Source: Desulfotomaculum sp. (GTDB taxonomy: Bacteria > Bacillota > Desulfotomaculia > Desulfotomaculales > Nap2-2B). Taken from it: DNA of 22,841 nt. The stretch covers positions 54,183 through 77,023 of the forward strand of contig DMZI01000027.1 in the NCBI GenBank assembly GCA_003485325.1, given 5' to 3'. Under the pieces are notes generated by a model that made no database searches, was not told the origin of the DNA, and saw only the letters and a list, made by a program, of their open reading frames with translations. Below, piece by piece: positions 7,102-14,547 of the stretch (position 1 is the first letter of the stretch; each line of letters opens with the position of its first letter). The position numbers and the translations under genes are program-made.

Positions 7102-8573
7102 AAGAAAAAGCCAGGGATATATTTAGTTCTTTATTTCATCCCAATTCGCTTAGTATCCAGCTTTTATCCCGCTCGTTACTGATTTTGGCGGTTTTGCTCG
7201 CGCTTATCGGCCTGCTTCAGTATGTTTTTATGAAAGACGTTGTTTACAGAAATAAAGCTTCAAGCATTCAAAACCAGATTATATCCATTCCCCGGCATAT
7301 TTGGGAGCAGTTTAACCAAGACCAGGAAAATACTGACAGGCCAATCTTTTTTCTTCCGGGAGCAAATTTAGCGTTTATTGATCAAGAGGGAAGCTATTAT
7401 GTTTTATCTATTGGCCCCGACGGTGTTAATCCACCGAAACTAAAGACGCAGGAATACCTGGATGTGTTGGAAAAACCACCGTTGTTAGATGAATTTAAAA
7501 GATCCAGACCGGGTAATTACAAAGTAGTTAAGGACACATCAGGAACAGAGCAGTTGTTGATCCTGCAGCCGGTTTTTCGCGGACGAGCGCCTGGCGTTAT
7601 TCAGGTAAGTACTTTAACAAGTCCCCTTAAAGAATTGCTTCTCCGCCAGCTGTTTACTTTCTTAATACTTTCCTTTGTCGCCATGTTGTTCGGTTTGCTT
7701 TGCTTTTTGCCCATTATTAGAAAAACGCTGGTTCCTTTATTCAACATGGTGGACACAGCGGAACAGATTAACGCCGGGAATCTGGACAGGAGGTTCCCAA
7801 CCAGGCAGGGGCAGATGGAAATTGATCGTCTGGCTGAATCGTTTAACGGAATGCTGGAAAGGTTAGAAGCCTCGTTTGAAGCAGAAAGAGAAACAAAGGA
7901 ACAAATGCGCCGTTTTATTGCCGACGCTTCTCATGAACTGCGCACGCCTTTGACTTCTATTCATGGATTTTTAGAGGTTTTGCTCCGCGGGGCCGCCAAC
8001 CAGCGGGACCAGCTTAACAAAGCGTTAAAAAGCATGCATGGAGAATCAAAGCGTCTTAACAAACTGGTGCATGATCTTCTTCTTCTTTCCAAGCTCGACC
8101 GCACGCCGCATATAGAACTTGCAGAAGGCTTCCTGGATAACCTGATCCGGGAGATGGAACCGCAGCTGCGCATTCTGGCAGGCAACAGAAAACTCGACCT
8201 GTTTATCGAACCGGACCTGAAGCTCAAGTATGATGCGGACAGTATGAAACAGGTGGTTCTAAACTTATTTCAAAACGCCGTACAGCATACGGATTCCGAA
8301 AATGGCCAGATCCAGATATCTTTATCCAAAATTAACGATGGCGTCAGGTTGTCCGTTCAGGACAACGGGTCTGGAATAAGTGAAAGTCACCTGCCTCATG
8401 TTTTTGACCGCTTTTACCGGAGCGATTCCTCAAGGGTCCGCAAATACGGCGGCGCCGGCCTCGGTTTGGCAATTACCAAAACGATTATTGACATCCACAA
8501 GGGAACTATCGATATTGAAAGCAAAGAGGGGCATGGATGCGTTTTTCATATCTGGCTTCCGGATAATCAATAG
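7098..8573 (+). CDS. Membrane sensor histidine kinase (HAMP-HisKA-HATPase)
   Basis: The product is 491 residues and the start overlaps the regulator stop by 4 bp. TM1 is at about residues 20-45. An extracytoplasmic sensor of roughly 140 residues follows (with FFLPGANLAFID and LLILQPVFRGRAPGVIQVS), then TM2 at about 185-208. A HAMP linker follows (RKTLVPLFNMVDTAEQINAG). The HisKA box FIADASHELRTPLTSIHGF places the phospho-His at H279. The ATPase domain has the N box around N393 (NLFQNAVQHT), DNGSGI, FDRFYRSD and GGAGLGLAI. Nothing is missing, so it should be active. The sensor domain has no recognised ligand fold, but its position suggests envelope or antimicrobial-stress sensing. A strong terminator follows. 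Confidence 0.93.
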   Translation: MKEKARDIFSSLFHPNSLSIQLLSRSLLILAVLLALIGLLQYVFMKDVVYRNKASSIQNQIISIPRHIWEQFNQDQENTDRPIFFLPGANLAFIDQEGSYYVLSIGPDGVNPPKLKTQEYLDVLEKPPLLDEFKRSRPGNYKVVKDTSGTEQLLILQPVFRGRAPGVIQVSTLTSPLKELLLRQLFTFLILSFVAMLFGLLCFLPIIRKTLVPLFNMVDTAEQINAGNLDRRFPTRQGQMEIDRLAESFNGMLERLEASFEAERETKEQMRRFIADASHELRTPLTSIHGFLEVLLRGAANQRDQLNKALKSMHGESKRLNKLVHDLLLLSKLDRTPHIELAEGFLDNLIREMEPQLRILAGNRKLDLFIEPDLKLKYDADSMKQVVLNLFQNAVQHTDSENGQIQISLSKINDGVRLSVQDNGSGISESHLPHVFDRFYRSDSSRVRKYGGAGLGLAITKTIIDIHKGTIDIESKEGHGCVFHIWLPDNQ

Positions 8574-8600
8574 TTTTCAATAAAATACCTCCTTTTCAAT

Positions 8601-8647
8601 ACGGCTATCATAAGCAGTTTTTAAGCCCTTATGAGCGCCGTTTTTTC
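8601..8647 (+). terminator. Rho-independent terminator after the two-component operon
   Basis: ACGGC (8601-8605) pairs with GCCGT (8637-8641), and the inner TCATAAG (8608-8614) with CTTATGA (8628-8634), separated by a 2x2 mismatch. A T-run (8641-8646) follows. It lies 28 bp past the kinase stop and separates this operon from the next promoter array. Confidence 0.8.
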
Positions 8648-8706
8648 TTTTGTAAGTAACATTCTTTCGAATCCTAAACCGGCAGTATTAACAAGGGAGC
8701 GCGCGA

Positions 8707-8760
8707 TTCAGTTATTGTTCAGTTGCCTTTAAGGGATAATTCAGGCAGAGCAGCTATTAT
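8707..8760 (+). promoter_or_regulatory. 11-bp-phased TTCAG-like array (4 copies) plus -10, promoter of the secreted-protein gene
   Basis: Copies start at 8707 (TTCAG), 8718 (TTCAG), 8729 (TTAAG) and 8740 (TTCAG). TATTAT (8755-8760) begins 15 bp after the last copy starts. Beyond the half-sites, this site and the one at 14462-14488 share CCTTT and GGG in the same relative place. There is no consensus -35, which fits an activator-dependent promoter. Confidence 0.65.
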
Positions 8761-8829
8761 GAAAGAAATACCATAGTAAAAATTGGATATGTGAAGTCAA
8801 TCGTATCTTAAAAAACAAGGTGACAGGAG

Positions 8830-9508
8830 GTGAGAAAAATAAGCAAAAAGAAGTTTCTGATACTGAGCGCGGCAACTATTTTAGCTCTGGGAGCTATAGG
8901 TATTGGTGTAGTCACAGCTCATAATAATGACCGCTCGATCAATGCAGTGAAATTGTTTGCTTTAAAACCGTCTGCTAATAATAGCTCCGGTTAGGTAAAA
9001 CTGCCAGTCGCCACAAACGGCGTTGAAAACAAATCTACTGGTGAGACGCCGGAGATTACAAAAAAGGATGATAGTAATAGATCTGTCGGGGAGAATACCA
9101 AAAAGGAGTCAGTTTCTACTGGACAGGCCCGGCCCCCGAAGGAGGGCAACATGCCGGAAAATAGGCCACGAGAGGGCGGTGCTCCGGGAAATGGGCAAAG
9201 GATGATGAATCCGCCTATAGATGATATTAGTCAAGATTCTTGGCCTGACTTCCGAGGAACTGCAAACCCAGTTAAAAGCCGGGAAGACTTTAGAGCAGAT
9301 TGCCAACGATAAAGGGATGACACTGGAGCAACTGAAACAGAAATGGTTGGCTAATGTACAGGCAGAATTAGATAATCAGGTGTCTCTAATTAATAAAATA
9401 TGGTTTATTCCAGGCGCCGGGAACATTAAAAAGATACTGCCGGCTCCCTTCTTTTCAGCATATGTTCAGCTTTTGTTCGGACAAATTCCAGTTACCATTA
9501 AGGGTTAA
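8830..9508 (+). pseudogene. Secreted small protein (DUF2680/YckD-like helical motif), broken by amber codon and frameshift
   Basis: AGGAGG at 8825-8830 overlaps a GTG (8830). The codon at ideal spacing is ATA (8839), possibly a mutated ATG. The peptide begins SKKKFLILSAATILALGAIG, a clear signal or anchor helix, and stops at TAG 8992. Coding character continues in the same frame after the TAG with a hydrophilic, Lys/Glu/Pro/Gly-rich linker (PKEGNMPENRPREGGAPGNG). One extra base near 9220 then switches to the frame with ILGLTSEELQTQLKAGKTL and EQIANDKGMTLEQLKQKW, the helical motif of DUF2680-type secreted proteins. Homology-like sequence ends near 9395. The rest of that frame overlaps a regulatory array and is probably not protein. 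A secreted partner or reporter of the two-component system is a guess from position. Confidence 0.6.
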
Positions 9509-9529
9509 TTAAGGTAGAATAGTTGTTAT
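9454..9529 (+). promoter_or_regulatory. 11-bp-phased TTCAG-like array (6 copies) plus -10, promoter of the TolC-HlyD-MacB operon
   Basis: Copies begin at 9454 (TTCAG), 9465 (TTCAG), 9476 (TTCGG), 9487 (TCCAG), 9498 (TTAAG) and 9509 (TTAAG), all 11 bp apart. TGTTAT (9524-9529) starts 15 bp after the last copy. It lies inside what looks like the 3' end of the preceding open frame, which suggests that frame end is not genuine coding sequence. Confidence 0.62.
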
Positions 9530-9537
9530 TTAAGAGA

Positions 9538-9564
9538 TTGACAGACAGGTTTTGAAAATATAGT
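9538..9564 (+). promoter_or_regulatory. Alternative sigma-A-like promoter upstream of the TolC-like gene
   Basis: A perfect TTGACA (9538-9543) is followed after 15 bp by TATAGT (9559-9564). The spacer is shorter than the preferred 17 bp, so this may be weak or fortuitous. It could give basal expression in addition to the array-dependent promoter just upstream. Confidence 0.35.
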
Positions 9565-9652
9565 CAATTAGCCAATGAAAGGGGGAACAAGTTTACTCCT
9601 TACTCTATCTTCAAAGGAGATAAAAGGGTACTTTTATTAGGGGGAATGTAAC

Positions 9653-10738
9653 TTGCGCAAGTTGCTGGTATTTATATTATGCGCTATCGTCTTGATTTCC
9701 TGCACGGGTGTTGCTTTTGCGGCGGAACCTGCCGGACATCAGATGCCCATGCAACAGGCTGTCAAAATGGCTATTGCCAACAGCAGCTCATTGCGAGCGT
9801 CCGGTTACAGCATCGATCAGTCAAAGGAAGACCTTGACGCCGCCTCAAAAGCGTTGGATTTTACGCCAACGGGGCAAACGACACCCGAGGTTGAACAGGC
9901 GTATAACAGTTATGTACAGAAGAATCTAAACTGGATGTCAGCCAAAAAGAGTTATCAGTCTGCTCTGGATTCTGTAGTAATATCCGTTTACCAGGCCTAT
10001 TACAATGTCCTGGAAGCCAAAGCGTCGCTGGATGCGGCTCAGCAGTCGATGAATTATGCCGAAATGCAATATCGCGGTACAGTTTTAAAGCGCCAACTGG
10101 GCTGCGCAAGCAAGTGGCAGCTGACTCAGGACAGCGAAAGCTACGAATCTGCCAAACAAGCTTATGCTTCAGCCGAAAAGACTCTGGCAGATTCCTATCA
10201 AAAGTTCAATCAGTTAATCGGCCTGTCGGCCGCCAGCCGCCCGGAACTGACGGACCAACCGGTTTTTTCACCGCTACAGGTTACAAGTCTGGATGCGGAG
10301 ATTTCACGTGTTCTGGATGAAAGCCCCTCCGTCTGGAAAGCAAACAACGCTGTCGACCAGGCGGAAATTGCGCTTAATATATACAGTTACAGTCCGGCTG
10401 AAGCCCATACTTACAAAAGTGCTGAGATATCAGTATCAATAGCCGAGCAGAATGCCCAGACCGAAAAGGACCGCACTGTTCAGGCGCTGCGTTCTCTTTA
10501 CTATAACATCATGAAAATGGAGGATAATCACGCCATTCTGGTAAAAAAGCTTTCAACTGCCGAGGAAAGTCTGCGCGTGGCCAGACTTAAATATCAGTGC
10601 GGGCTGATCAGCAAAATCGACCTGGTTTCCGCGGAGAATTCAGTAACCCAGAGCAAACTGAACCTGCTCCAAGCCGAATGCCAGCATGTCATCCAGGTGA
10701 TGAGTTTCGAGACACCATGGGTTTCCAGCGGCAGTTAA
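9653..10738 (+). CDS. TolC-family efflux protein
   Basis: The start is TTG 9653, with AGGGGG (9639-9644) 8 bases upstream; no ATG fits. The 361-residue product begins with a signal peptide (RKLLVFILCAIVLISCTGVAFA) with likely cleavage after AFA. The rest is almost entirely amphipathic helix with Ala/Gln/Ser-rich heptads in two related halves (VISVYQAYYNVLEAKASLD near residue 110, and TVQALRSLYYNIMKMEDNH near 280), each followed by an RxxxG(C/L)-type turn (LKRQLGCASKWQL, LKYQCGLISKIDL). This is the TolC/OEP repeat pattern. It is shorter than Proteobacterial TolC (about 430-470), like many Firmicute versions. It heads an operon with an HlyD adaptor and MacB transporter. If the host has one membrane, its role as a channel is unclear; it might act as a surface-associated helical tube. 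Confidence 0.85.
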   Translation: MRKLLVFILCAIVLISCTGVAFAAEPAGHQMPMQQAVKMAIANSSSLRASGYSIDQSKEDLDAASKALDFTPTGQTTPEVEQAYNSYVQKNLNWMSAKKSYQSALDSVVISVYQAYYNVLEAKASLDAAQQSMNYAEMQYRGTVLKRQLGCASKWQLTQDSESYESAKQAYASAEKTLADSYQKFNQLIGLSAASRPELTDQPVFSPLQVTSLDAEISRVLDESPSVWKANNAVDQAEIALNIYSYSPAEAHTYKSAEISVSIAEQNAQTEKDRTVQALRSLYYNIMKMEDNHAILVKKLSTAEESLRVARLKYQCGLISKIDLVSAENSVTQSKLNLLQAECQHVIQVMSFETPWVSSGS

Positions 10739-10780
10739 ATTGAGGGTAAAAAAATCTAATATCAGGGGGAGGGCTCCCAA

Positions 10781-12268
10781 GTGGCCGAGTATAAAAGAAT
10801 GCCCGTAAAAATTCTGCAATTAATTAAAAACCCCAGAACGCTTGTGATAATTTTAATATTAGTGTTGTTAGGCGGCTTTGGATACTGGCGGCTGGCCGCA
10901 AACAAGAAAAGCGGCGAATTTGTTACTGTTAAAGTATCCTATGGCGACGTCCTGGAGACGATAAGCGCCTCGGGTACCATTGAACCGGTTCAGAATACTA
11001 CGCTTACTTTTAAAACCCAGGGTTATGTTGAAAAATGCAGTGTCAATGTCGGCGACAAGGTGAAGGCAGGTCAGGAACTTGCCTCTGAGCAGGGCAGTGA
11101 CTTGCAGGCCCAACTCGACCAGGCCGAGGCCAGTCTGCAGAGCGCCATGGCTAATTATAACAAGGCTGTTGCGTCCCACGCCCCCAAGATTGAGCAGGCA
11201 AAAGCCGAGCTTGAGCAGGCGAAAAGCAATCTTGACCTGGCTAAGACGACACTTGAACACGATAAGCTGCTTCTTGAAGCCGGTGTAATCTCACAGGCAG
11301 ATCTGGATGCGGCAAGTAACAGCTACCAGTCGGCGCAAATTCAATATGCCGCCGCACAAACCAATCTTGCTGAAATTAATAGCTCCTATGATCTCGAAAC
11401 TGCCGCCGCGCAGGTTAAATCAGCCCGGGCACAATTGAACATCGCCAGGAATAACATGGACAACTTAAAAATCATCGCCCCCTTTGACGGGTATGTATCC
11501 AAGATAACCGGTAATATCGGTCAGTGGACGGGAGGCGGCGCAACGAGCACTAGCTCGACATCGACTTCCCAATTTTCCATTGAACTATCATCAACTACAC
11601 TGCAGCTAAAGGCTGAGATTAACGAGGCGGATGTCAGCAAGGTAAAAATTGGCCAGGAAGCAACGTTCACAGTTAACACATATCCCGATGAAACTTTTAC
11701 AGGAAAACTCGTCTCGTTGGCGCCCAACGCCACTACGGTCGGCAATGTGCAGATGTATGATACCGTTATCGCAATTGACGATTACAGCAAATTAAGAGGA
11801 GGATTGCCGGCCAGTATAAATATTGTTATCTCTTCCGCAAAGCATGTTTTGAACATACCACAGACAGCTCTTAGTTTTGCCCGTACATATGCCGCTCAAA
11901 TGCGGCAAACCGCCGGAGGAAATACCAGGTTTGCGAATCCAGCAAGGACCAATCAGACCAGTCAGGTGAAAAATAATCAGGAAAACACCACCACTAATAA
12001 TAGTAGTGGTAGGCAGAAGGCTCCGGCAAGCGGAAGTCCGGTATTCGTACTGCAAAACGGGAAGCCTGTCATGAAGCTGGTACAGACCGGCCTTTCAGAC
12101 GACGTTAATATTGAAATAAAGTCCGGATTACAAGAGGGTGACCTTGTAATTTTCAGTCAGAACGGATCAACTGGTAATTCATCGTCTTCTTCGTCTAATT
12201 CCAACTCTTCTTCCAATACGCGCAGCGGAATACGCATGGGTGGCCCAGGCGGCCCGGGAGGATTTTAA
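10781..12268 (+). CDS. HlyD/MacA-type periplasmic adaptor (membrane fusion protein)
   Basis: The GTG at 10781 follows GGGGGAGGG at good spacing, giving 495 residues. A single N-terminal membrane anchor lies at about 18-38 (LVIILILVLLGGFGYW). The barrel-sandwich (lipoyl-like) domain follows, with ISASGTIEPVQNTTLTFKTQ and VGDKVKAGQELA. A long Ala/Gln/Glu coiled-coil hairpin spans roughly residues 105-225, then the second lipoyl half IIAPFDGYVSKITGNIGQW, then a beta-barrel domain (KAEINEADVSKVKIGQ). The C-terminus is a Ser/Asn stretch ending GGPGGPGGF. Such proteins link an ABC permease to a TolC-like partner. The Gly/Pro tail and a second Gln/Asn/Thr-rich loop near residues 375-410 are not part of the core fold and recall low-complexity parts of two neighbouring proteins. 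Confidence 0.92.
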   Translation: MAEYKRMPVKILQLIKNPRTLVIILILVLLGGFGYWRLAANKKSGEFVTVKVSYGDVLETISASGTIEPVQNTTLTFKTQGYVEKCSVNVGDKVKAGQELASEQGSDLQAQLDQAEASLQSAMANYNKAVASHAPKIEQAKAELEQAKSNLDLAKTTLEHDKLLLEAGVISQADLDAASNSYQSAQIQYAAAQTNLAEINSSYDLETAAAQVKSARAQLNIARNNMDNLKIIAPFDGYVSKITGNIGQWTGGGATSTSSTSTSQFSIELSSTTLQLKAEINEADVSKVKIGQEATFTVNTYPDETFTGKLVSLAPNATTVGNVQMYDTVIAIDDYSKLRGGLPASINIVISSAKHVLNIPQTALSFARTYAAQMRQTAGGNTRFANPARTNQTSQVKNNQENTTTNNSSGRQKAPASGSPVFVLQNGKPVMKLVQTGLSDDVNIEIKSGLQEGDLVIFSQNGSTGNSSSSSSNSNSSSNTRSGIRMGGPGGPGGF

Positions 12269-12286
12269 AAAACGAGGTGAAAAGCT

Positions 12287-12997
12287 ATGTCAACTTTACC
12301 GCTTATTTCCTGCCGGGGCTTGACGAAAATCTACCCTCTTTCTGGAGTGGAAGTTCACGCTTTAAGAGGTGTTGATTTGGATATTGAAAGAGGAGAAATG
12401 GTGGCGATTATGGGACCTTCAGGTTCGGGAAAATCGACCTTGATGAATATACTTGGCTGTATGGATATGCAAACGGAGGGAAGCTACTATTTCGATGGTG
12501 TTGATACCGGTGACCTGGATGCGAGAGAACTGGCAGGCCTGCGAAATAAAAAGTTCGGTTTTGTTTTTCAGCGATATAACCTGCTTCCCAGGGCTTCTGC
12601 TCTTTATAATGTAGAGATCCCGCTGTTTTATTCAGGCATGTATGGGGATGAAGTAAAGAACAGGGCTTTGGCAGCGTTGAAGCGCTTTGGAATAGATGAT
12701 CTTGCCGATCATCGGCCGAATCAATTATCCGGAGGACAGCAGCAGCGGGTAGCCATTGCCAGGGCAGTTGTTAACAATCCGCTGGTTGTTTTGGCCGATG
12801 AACCAACCGGAGCTCTTGACACGACAAACAGCCTGGAGGTTATGAAAATACTGCAAAAAATGCACATTGAACAGAGTGTAACCGTTATAATTATTACCCA
12901 CGAGCCGGAAATTGCCGGATTCTGTCCCAGGAAACTGATTATGCGCGATGGTAAGATTATCAGTGACCAATTTAGCGCAAGTGATGTCCGGAGATAG
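12287..12997 (+). CDS. MacB/LolD-type ABC transporter ATPase
   Basis: The product is 236 residues, normal for the family, with GAGGTG about 7 bases before the ATG. Walker A is GPSGSGKST with K49. The Q-loop region is FGFVFQRYNLLP, the signature LSGGQQQRVAIARA, Walker B VVLADEPTGALD and the switch His is in IIITHEPEIAG. All are intact, so ATP hydrolysis is expected. It lies 18 bp after the adaptor and 12 bp before the permease, in one operon. In MacB-type mechanotransmission systems the ATPase is fused to or paired with the FtsX-like permease; here they are separate genes, the usual Firmicute arrangement. It acts at the inner face of the cytoplasmic membrane. Confidence 0.96.
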   Translation: MSTLPLISCRGLTKIYPLSGVEVHALRGVDLDIERGEMVAIMGPSGSGKSTLMNILGCMDMQTEGSYYFDGVDTGDLDARELAGLRNKKFGFVFQRYNLLPRASALYNVEIPLFYSGMYGDEVKNRALAALKRFGIDDLADHRPNQLSGGQQQRVAIARAVVNNPLVVLADEPTGALDTTNSLEVMKILQKMHIEQSVTVIIITHEPEIAGFCPRKLIMRDGKIISDQFSASDVRR

Positions 12998-13009
12998 GAG
13001 GTGTAGGCT

Positions 13010-14230
13010 TTGTCTGTAAGGTTCCAAGTTTTGAGCAGTTTTTCAATTGACGCTTTAAAGGCAAATAAAATGCGTTCTTTTCTGACCATGCTGGGGATAA
13101 TAATCGGAGTTGCGGCCGTCATACTGATGATGTCGATCGGGCAGGGCGCTCAGCAGCAGGTGCTGTCGCGGATCAACAGCCTCGGGTCAAATCTCCTTAC
13201 AGTGATGCCCGGGGCAGCCGGTCAATTTGTCCGCTCCGGCAATGTCAACACCCTGACACTTAAAGATGCCCAGGCAATAGCAAAACTTACGGGAGTCGCC
13301 TGCGTGGCTCCAACAGTGCGGGGGAGCGCCCTGGCCACCTGCGGGAACAAGACCTGGACAACCAGCATTAGCGGCACGACACAGGAAATTACAGATATTT
13401 CTTCCCTTGAAATTGAGCAGGGGAGGTTTTTCAGCGAATCGGACGTCAACGGCATTTCTGCAGTGGCGGTTATAGGACAGACAGTTTATGAAAACCTTTT
13501 TGATTCCGGAGCTGACCCTGTAGGCTCCGAGATCAGGCTATCGGGTGTAACCTTTAAAGTCATCGGCCTCTTAAAAACGATCGGCGCCTCCTCCGGTGGG
13601 GATGACCGCGACGATACAATATATATTCCGGTTACAACAGCTCAAATAAGGTTGCTGGGGACAACCAACCAATCTGTTAATCAGGTACAGGTGCAGGTGC
13701 AGGACATAAATCAGATAAGTACTGTCCAGGATGAGATTGCTTCCCTGCTGCGCAAACGGCATAGGCTTTCCGACCAGGCGGACGATGATTTCAATATCCG
13801 GGATATAACCCAAATTCAAAATACAGCCCAGAATGTAACTGGAATTCTTACGCTTTTCCTGGCGGGAGTGGCCATGATCTCCTTAATAGTCGGTGGGATA
13901 GGCATTATGAACATCATGCTGGTCTCGGTGACGGAGCGTACCCGGGAAATAGGCCTGCGCATGGCTATAGGAGCTACCAGGCAGGATATACTTAACCAAT
14001 TTCTATATGAAGCTATTCTGCTTAGTCTGACCGGATCTTTCTTTGGAATTGTTTTCGGCGTCGCAGGATCAAAGATATTTTCCTATTTTGCAAAGTGGTC
14101 TACGGCAATTTCCATTCAGGCGGTTGTACTTTCCGTAGTCTTTGCCCTTATTATCGGAGTGTTCTTCGGCTACTACCCGGCGCGCAGGGCGTCCAGGTTA
14201 AACCCTGCAGAAGCGCTGAGCTTTGAGTAG
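13010..14230 (+). CDS. MacB-type ABC transporter permease (MacB_PCD + FtsX)
   Basis: The TTG at 13010 is preceded by GGAGG with 8 bases between, giving 406 residues. TM1 (about 25-47) is MRSFLTMLGIIIGVAAVILM. A long extracytoplasmic MacB_PCD domain follows (residues about 50-275, with SLGSNLLTVMPG and AVIGQTVYENLF). Three C-terminal helices form the FtsX domain, with IVGGIGIMNIMLVSVTERTREIGLRMAIGA and the ending YYPARRASRLNPAEALSFE, both textbook. It pairs with the ATPase just upstream to couple cytosolic ATP use to extracytoplasmic movement of the adaptor and TolC-like protein. Likely cargo are peptides, lipids or drugs at the membrane surface; the sequence does not say which. It is complete. 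Confidence 0.95.
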   Translation: MSVRFQVLSSFSIDALKANKMRSFLTMLGIIIGVAAVILMMSIGQGAQQQVLSRINSLGSNLLTVMPGAAGQFVRSGNVNTLTLKDAQAIAKLTGVACVAPTVRGSALATCGNKTWTTSISGTTQEITDISSLEIEQGRFFSESDVNGISAVAVIGQTVYENLFDSGADPVGSEIRLSGVTFKVIGLLKTIGASSGGDDRDDTIYIPVTTAQIRLLGTTNQSVNQVQVQVQDINQISTVQDEIASLLRKRHRLSDQADDDFNIRDITQIQNTAQNVTGILTLFLAGVAMISLIVGGIGIMNIMLVSVTERTREIGLRMAIGATRQDILNQFLYEAILLSLTGSFFGIVFGVAGSKIFSYFAKWSTAISIQAVVLSVVFALIIGVFFGYYPARRASRLNPAEALSFE

Positions 14231-14372
14231 GTATAACTGGAGTAAACACATACTGGGCATGTCCTTATTGCGGCTTGATAATCCATGATTGACATTAAGC
14301 GTTAAAGAACGTTAAGAAAAAGAACATCGGTTTCATAATACTGCAGACACATATTAAATATCCTACAGCATT

Positions 14373-14416
14373 TTCAGTAAATGTTAAGTTCCCCCTCAGG
14401 GGGAATTCATTTTTTT
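14373..14416 (+). terminator. Probable terminator of the export operon, coincident with four further phased half-sites
   Basis: TTCCCCC (14389-14395) pairs with GGGGGAA (14399-14405) across TCA, and a run of seven T follows at 14410-14416. This suits termination after the permease gene. In the same stretch TTCAG (14373), TTAAG (14384), CTCAG (14395) and TTCAT (14406) are spaced exactly 11 bp, so this DNA may also bind the regulator. No -10 follows at the usual distance. I see no gene between 14231 and 14547. Confidence 0.5.
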
Positions 14417-14428
14417 GAAGGCTTTATT

Positions 14429-14504
14429 TTCAGTAAATATTCAGCAACAACTCAAGCAATGTTCAGTATCCTTTTAGGGGAAATTCAGCCATAAAGGTTA
14501 TCCT
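14429..14504 (+). promoter_or_regulatory. 11-bp-phased TTCAG-like array (6 copies) plus -10, promoter of the glycosyltransferase operon
   Basis: Copies start at 14429 (TTCAG), 14440 (TTCAG), 14451 (CTCAA), 14462 (TTCAG), 14473 (TTTAG) and 14484 (TTCAG), perfectly phased at 11 bp. The -10-like TATCCT (14499-14504) begins 15 bp after the last copy, as at the other three promoters. This is the clearest array in the window. It ties the glycosyltransferase genes to the same regulator as the exporter. Confidence 0.72.
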
Positions 14505-14547
14505 AAAAAGAAAAAGGCCGGTCACGGGTGGCGAAAGGGAGACAAAA

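Noticed and set aside
8992..8994. In-frame TAG read as pyrrolysine or suppressed amber
   Set aside because: Pyrrolysine is known mainly in methylamine methyltransferases. This is a short secreted protein that also has a frameshift and an odd start, so decay is the simpler reading.
14429..14488. Short tandem repeats as a CRISPR or VNTR array
   Set aside because: The unit is only 11 bp, only five bases are conserved, and there are no spacers. The position before a -10 fits regulator binding.
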